A model generated the notes under the pieces. It was not told the origin of the DNA, did not search any database, and was given only the letters and a program-made list of their open reading frames with translations. Positions 59,124-64,000 of a stretch of 64,000 nucleotides of DNA are shown here, one piece after another. Positions within the stretch are counted from its first letter, which is position 1. Every line of letters begins with the position of its first letter. Location of the stretch: contig JAKJHU010000085.1 of the NCBI GenBank assembly GCA_022316685.1, forward strand, positions 3,472,001 through 3,536,000, written 5' to 3'. Position numbers and translations under genes: made by a program. This DNA comes from Progne subis subis (Eukaryota > Chordata > Aves > Passeriformes > Hirundinidae).

Positions 59124-59157
<34 letters not shown>
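59098..59157. repeat. T-rich tract with a 31-T run
   Basis: Interrupted T-rich sequence (59098-59126), then 31 consecutive T (59127-59157). The polylysine in the minus-strand frame here is an artefact. Confidence 0.95.
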
Positions 59158-59159
<2 letters not shown>

Positions 59160-61737
59160 AATTCCCTGACCTGTTGTCCCCGGTATCCATAAGACACTTA
59201 TGTGTAATCCTTAAGAAGTGAGATTTATCATCGTGCCTTTGAAGTACAAAGGCTCACAAGCCTCTTTCCTGATGGCTGAGATGTATTTTTCAAGGCAGTG
59301 CACCGTTTTTAAGTGTTTCTTTTCTTGTTCACATCCCATCAATGTCACTGCACTCTGCACACGATGATTTACCAGGGCTCCATCTGTGGGCAGCTGTAGG
59401 ATTGGAGAAGAAGGGAAGGAGATCTTTAAACTTCTGCTGTCAGTGCTCGCCTGAGCTGCTGGCTTGTGAGCTCTCATGTGGGAACTAAATAACTCTGTGC
59501 TCTGACATCTCAGACATTATCCACGTCTCTGGCAATTACTGACTTCTTTAAAAGCTGATTTCTGTGTTAGAAGATTAAATGTCTTTTCTAGAGTGACCAG
59601 AAACTTCATGTAATACCAAAGCTGCAAGATCTCTAAAGCATTTCTAAGCGCAAAAGCACTTCCAGAGATAATACAGAGGTCAGCAACATCTTCTGTTGAT
59701 ATGAAATTATCTGGAAATATCAGTTTTCCAGGAAAACTGATTCAAGATCCATGCAGTACAGTAAAAGAATGTAGGTTTTGGTTGTGATGAACTCTGGGCA
59801 AATGCAGCTGGCTGAGAAAGAGAGTCCTCATCTGAAAAACCACACTGAGAAACTGGCGAGAAAGGTACCAGGCTTAAAAAGGAAGGACTGAGGAAAGGGT
59901 GAATTTGTTTGCTTCAATGTGGAAGAGATCCTTTGCATCCTTCCCAAATCCAGGACTGAAGCTGGGAAAGAAAGGGAACAGCAAAGGGAACAGACAAGCA
60001 AAGGGCTGTTTATGGATATTTGTTCTCAGAAACCAATGACAGCTTTAGCTTCAGAAAAATGGGAAAAGGATACTTATACTGGTTATACTGGTCTCTGTTC
60101 TCTGGAGATTGCGAGAGGAATCCAATCCAAGCCGCTGCTGCTCTTTGTAGTGGAAGATACAAGGGAAGAAAATGAGTAAAATGGGCATCTAGAGGGATGT
60201 TCTGGAAATCACTGTTCTTATGTTATCTGATTGCTGAATTCTTCTGGCCTCCCTGCAGCTGTAGTTCTGTATAAAAGCAGCTAAGCTGCATGTTGTGATC
60301 GGGGGATTAACAAATAATAGCCTGGGATCTATTTATTTCCATCTGCAAACATATACATCTTGCTATTCAAACTTGCATCATGAACAGTGTATTAGAATCC
60401 AGATGCTCATCAACTTGGATGCACATTCAGGTTGTTGGAGGGACAGTTTTGATTTTGGTGCCTCAGTTCCAGACCTGTGTTTGAAAGTCAGTGCAGAGTC
60501 TCCCATCCATGAAGTGAAGCCTGTCCTGCCTTTGCAGGGGTTCTCAGCCCTCATCAAACAAAATTCCACAGGTCATTATTTGAAGACTTTTTCTCCAGCA
60601 ACCACTCCTTCTCGAGAAGGTTCTGAGCGAACAATCAGTTCTCCAGCATGATGAGAAGGCGTTTCCAGCCCCAGGCTGGTGAGCAGTCACAATCTCACAT
60701 TCCCCAGGAGCAACACAACGGATTTTCAGACCTCCACTCATCTTAGCTCCAAGGAGGTAAGCCAGGCTTTGGCTGCATCCGTGCACGTAGAACCAGGACC
60801 ATTTACCTGACAAACCAAGGGTCTGTAGAAGGTGTTTACTTCCCTGCTTCTCCTTCACTTTTTACATTTTTAACTAGGCTGTATTGTCACGTTGGAATCT
60901 GCCAGCTGAAGTGGAACCTCAGTCTGATCAGGACCATTCATCACAGTATAGGAAAAAAAAGAAAGACATTTTAGTAAAATTCAATAATATTTTTGCCGTA
61001 CCTATTCATACAGAACAGATTTTAACCTATTAGTAATCTCATTTTCTTAGATCCCAAACCAGCACCTTTAGGAGCTGAAAGATATCCAAATAAAGATTTT
61101 AAATAATTTCTCAATACAATTATGAAATTGTTTTTGTCCTTTCCCTCAGTAGCCAAAGCTGAAATGAATCACTCCATTTTTAACGAAGCCTAACACTCAC
61201 CGTGTCAAAAAGATATTTAAAGTTACAAAGGAAGCTTCATTTTAACCTTGTGCCATAGTAGCAGATTACCAGCACCAGTATTTTCAGATTGTTTGACTTG
61301 CTCCGGGGGCAAGAACTCTTTGGAGAGAATGTGATTTCTGCATATGTTTGCACAGCTTTCTGTAAAAGTGTTTTGGTGGCTGTTCCAGCTGTTCCCGTTT
61401 TTATTTGTCGCTGTGTTGCTCCAAAAACCCCGGATCTTTTTGTATCTCTTTTTAAGCGGGGTAAGATGGAATGATGTCGCATTCTGATTTTGTAACTGCA
61501 TATTCTGCACGGCTGTAAAAGATGACATGAATTATTACAGAAGCTTGTTAGAATACCCTCAGTCAGAAAACACTATTTGCTCGACAAAGTAATGAATTTT
61601 AGCACAATAAACCTGCATTTGCTCATCATTTCGCTAACGGCTGGTGCTTCCAACACGACAGAAAACATCTGCATATTGACAAATACAAGCAAGCCTGGAG
61701 TCGCTTAAAATAACTCTCTGAGCCTCGGAAAATGAAG
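59158..61737. other. Unique noncoding sequence
   Basis: No gene recognised. Frames up to 118 codons overlap on both strands. AT-rich around 60950-61140. Confidence 0.5.
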
Positions 61738-61815
61738 GGTGCTTTCTCCAAATGCCATTCTTCTTGTGAAAAGGAACGGTGCTTTCCCAAATGCCATTCT
61801 TTATCTGGAGCTGTG
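61738..61815. repeat. 40-bp tandem duplication
   Basis: GGTGCTTTCTCCAAATGCCA begins the first copy (61738-61777) and GGTGCTTTCCCAAATGCCATTC the second (61778-61815). They differ by one deleted base and a diverged last third. Confidence 0.85.
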
Positions 61816-63811
61816 CGACAGGGCCCTCTGCCGTGAGAATCCTGGAAGGAATGTGTCACCCTGGTTTTTCTCAGTTTTTTAAAGCCTTTTGATTGTTCAT
61901 AAGATGGAGTCAGACTTTTTAGCTACTGTACAATATTAGGAGCAGTTTCTACCCTTTTCTCACACACGTAACATAAACAAATCCTTTGTTTTTCATTCTC
62001 TGTCCTTTGTTTGCACATTTCTAACCTGAAAACAATTGTAACTGACAGTTGGTCTGGCCATTGGGCTGGGAGGTGAAAACTCCAGAAGCCAATCCACAGC
62101 CAGACACACAAATGGATAAAAAGTAAGAAATAAACAGGCAGAGGGCTCTCAGCCTTGGCTCTCTCAGAGGAACTCTCTGCCCTGTGAAATCTCTCGTCTC
62201 CGTGTGATTGCTTTGTGTGTCCCAGTCACAGGAATGGACGGACCCAGCGGAACCCCGCTGCCGGCACCGATGGCATTGGCCTTTGCTGCCATTTAAAAAC
62301 CTCTGTCGGGAATTATTTGCCACTCAGGCCGGTCTCCTAACGAGGTCACACACATCTGCCACCCTTGCCGGGTGGCAAAGCCATCTGGCTGATGTGATTT
62401 GTGTTTCATCAGCTCAACTCCCCAGCCCCTGGAAAGAGAGACAGTGGCCTTTCCAATGGCCAGAGCTCCTCCAGCCTTTGTCGCTCTGGTTAAGGAGTGT
62501 CTGTCACCTTGCAAACGTGGCCATTCCCAGCGTCTGCAGCGCTGGAACGCGCTCTCAGAACGCCAAGGCCCCTTCACGTTATCCAAGGGAAAGGTTTGTT
62601 TATGAAATTTAGAGGAAAACATTCTCATGATCAAAAGGGAGATGTCCAAGCACCTGGTAGGGACAGCAAAGAGATCCCTCCTCAGGGGGAACCCCTGTTT
62701 CACCTGCTGTTCTGAGTGCAGTTAGGACAGGTGAAAACACTTCTCTCACTGCACTCTGAAATTAGAAAAAGAATAAAAACCATGGAAAAAATAATAAAAA
62801 AAAAAAGTGCCAATTAATAGCCTCATTTGCTCTCCTGTATTTGTGAACTGCTGATCCACTGCAGACAGCAGGAGACAGGACTCCGGTGACTTTTCCTTGT
62901 TCCTTGGACTGCAGTTCCACTGCCCAACAACCTGCTGATCCCCAAAGGGACAAGAGACCTGCTTCTCCTCGCTTTCCCTCTGCTTCTGCCCTCTCATCTG
63001 CCCACGGCTCTCCCCTGCACTGGCTATGATGCCTTTTTGCAACCTTCACTGAACTGATTTAATTTGTCAGACAAGCAGAAAAATATCTGCATTTTCTTTA
63101 TCAGGTTTTTATTTTTCCAATTGCTCGTGTGAGCTGAATTATTTTGGTGGGGAGCCCCAGTGGAAGAGGACCAGGAGAGACACGCAGGGAGCAGGTAGAG
63201 GAAAGCAGTGGAGCTGGTACAGAAATACGGTGGGACACAAAGACAGGAGCGAGCATTGCTGCCCTGCAAGAGGAGAGGGACAGTGACTGCTGCAGCTGCA
63301 GGAGGAGCCAGCCCTCTGCTCCTGCCCACCTCTCACCCAGCCCCAGTTTTCCTGCTGCTGACACAGCCAAAGCTGGTGGCAAGGCTGGGGTCTTTTGCTG
63401 CACCCCCAGGCAGCTGTTGCTAAACACGGTTCCCCGTCTAGGGGAAATCTGGAAATCTGTGGTTCTCCCTTCCCACTTTTTCTCGCCCTCTGTTGTCCCT
63501 GAGTCAATGCACCAAAATTCTTCCTCTTTCTCCCACCCTATTTTTCCCCAATTAGAGTCAATTAAAAATAAAGTGACCTAGAAAGTCCTTAGCTACCATG
63601 GAGCCTGCATAGCTTCTCACTTGGAATTGCCATTAAGTTTGTTAATAAGGCACTGCAGGCAATATTAACCTCAGTCTTAAAAGGCACAGGCACTTCACCA
63701 TCAGTTAAACCAAAGCAAATCTCCTTTCTCTCATATGGCTGTTTTACAGGATTGGTGTTATTTATATTTAGCAACTATCTAATGCTCAGGCTACTTGATA
63801 ACTTAAGCAGT
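61816..63811. other. Unique noncoding sequence
   Basis: No gene recognised. GC-richer parts at 62200-62720 and 63140-63540 carry several overlapping 95-145-codon frames on both strands without domains. Confidence 0.5.
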
Positions 63812-63892
63812 GGGGGTTTTTGTGTTTTGTTTGTTTGTTTGTTTGTTTGGGGTTTTTTTGGGGTTTTTTTGTGGTTTTTTTTTTTCCCCCCC
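63812..63892. repeat. T/G-rich low-complexity tract
   Basis: (GTTT)n, about six units from 63829, then GGGGTTTTTTTGGGGTTTTTTT-like series and a T-run. It is the opposite-strand version of the A/C tracts seen elsewhere. Confidence 0.95.
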
Positions 63893-64000
63893 TCATCTGT
63901 TAATCTCAAAAATACATTAATTTGCTCACTGAAATACAGTTCTGATATTCCTGACACTTCAGATTCAATCTGTATTAAAGAAAACTTCACACCATGACTG
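63893..64000. other. Unique sequence to the window end
   Basis: About 100 bases of AT-rich sequence with nothing recognised. Confidence 0.5.

Noticed and set aside
1..64000. tRNA genes
   Set aside because: No paired A-box and B-box (GGTTCGANNCC) combination or cloverleaf was found by eye on either strand.

Overview
The window reads as ordinary nuclear DNA of a vertebrate, most likely a bird and probably a songbird. The evidence is two 3'-end fragments of CR1 LINEs, several endogenous-retrovirus long terminal repeats (LTRs) of the short solo kind common in songbirds, low transposon content, and many GC-rich minisatellites among AT-rich unique sequence. No bacterial, phage or organelle gene organisation is present. 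The species and chromosome cannot be named from this sequence.

I found no protein-coding gene I can support. Nearly all the long open frames lie in tandem repeats or low-complexity tracts, such as the ~600-residue frames open on both strands at 46.5-48.5 kb. The remaining open frames are short, lack recognisable domains, and look like chance. One interval (54831-54990) has an acceptor-like and a donor-like splice signal around an open frame and is kept only as a weak exon candidate. No tRNA, rRNA or CRISPR array was recognised.

Layout: 0-7.9 kb is mostly unique sequence with a probable LTR remnant at 3.4-3.76 kb and two old diverged tandem duplications (3763-3877, 5770-5907). 7.9-14.1 kb holds a 29-bp minisatellite, an ancient interspersed-repeat remnant, an A/C-rich tract, a well-bounded solo LTR (10097-10700), a CR1 tail and a 51-bp minisatellite. 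14.1-25 kb is mostly unique with possible conserved noncoding blocks, a 280-bp polypurine tract (20030-20317) and a large A/C-rich island (22689-23047). 25-36 kb holds a 33-bp minisatellite, a CR1 tail, two related LTR ends (27.9-28.15 and 35.2-35.37 kb), another LTR-like end (31.7-31.85 kb), a 54-T run and a 20-bp minisatellite. 37.9-48.5 kb is the minisatellite-rich core: a 40-bp array (about 30 copies), a 42-bp array (exactly 11 copies), a 19-bp array (30 copies plus a partial) and a 1.9-kb array of 15/17/19-bp units. 48.5-64 kb returns to unique, gene-desert-like sequence with homopolymer tracts and a block of regulatory-element character at 52.1-52.6 kb.

Overall this is a noncoding, gene-desert or large-intron segment. 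Its most distinctive property is the density of GC-rich minisatellites, about 6 kb or 10% of the window. I did not find a novel multi-gene system. Conservation, transcription and repeat-family names could not be tested here, and the entries that depend on them have low confidence.
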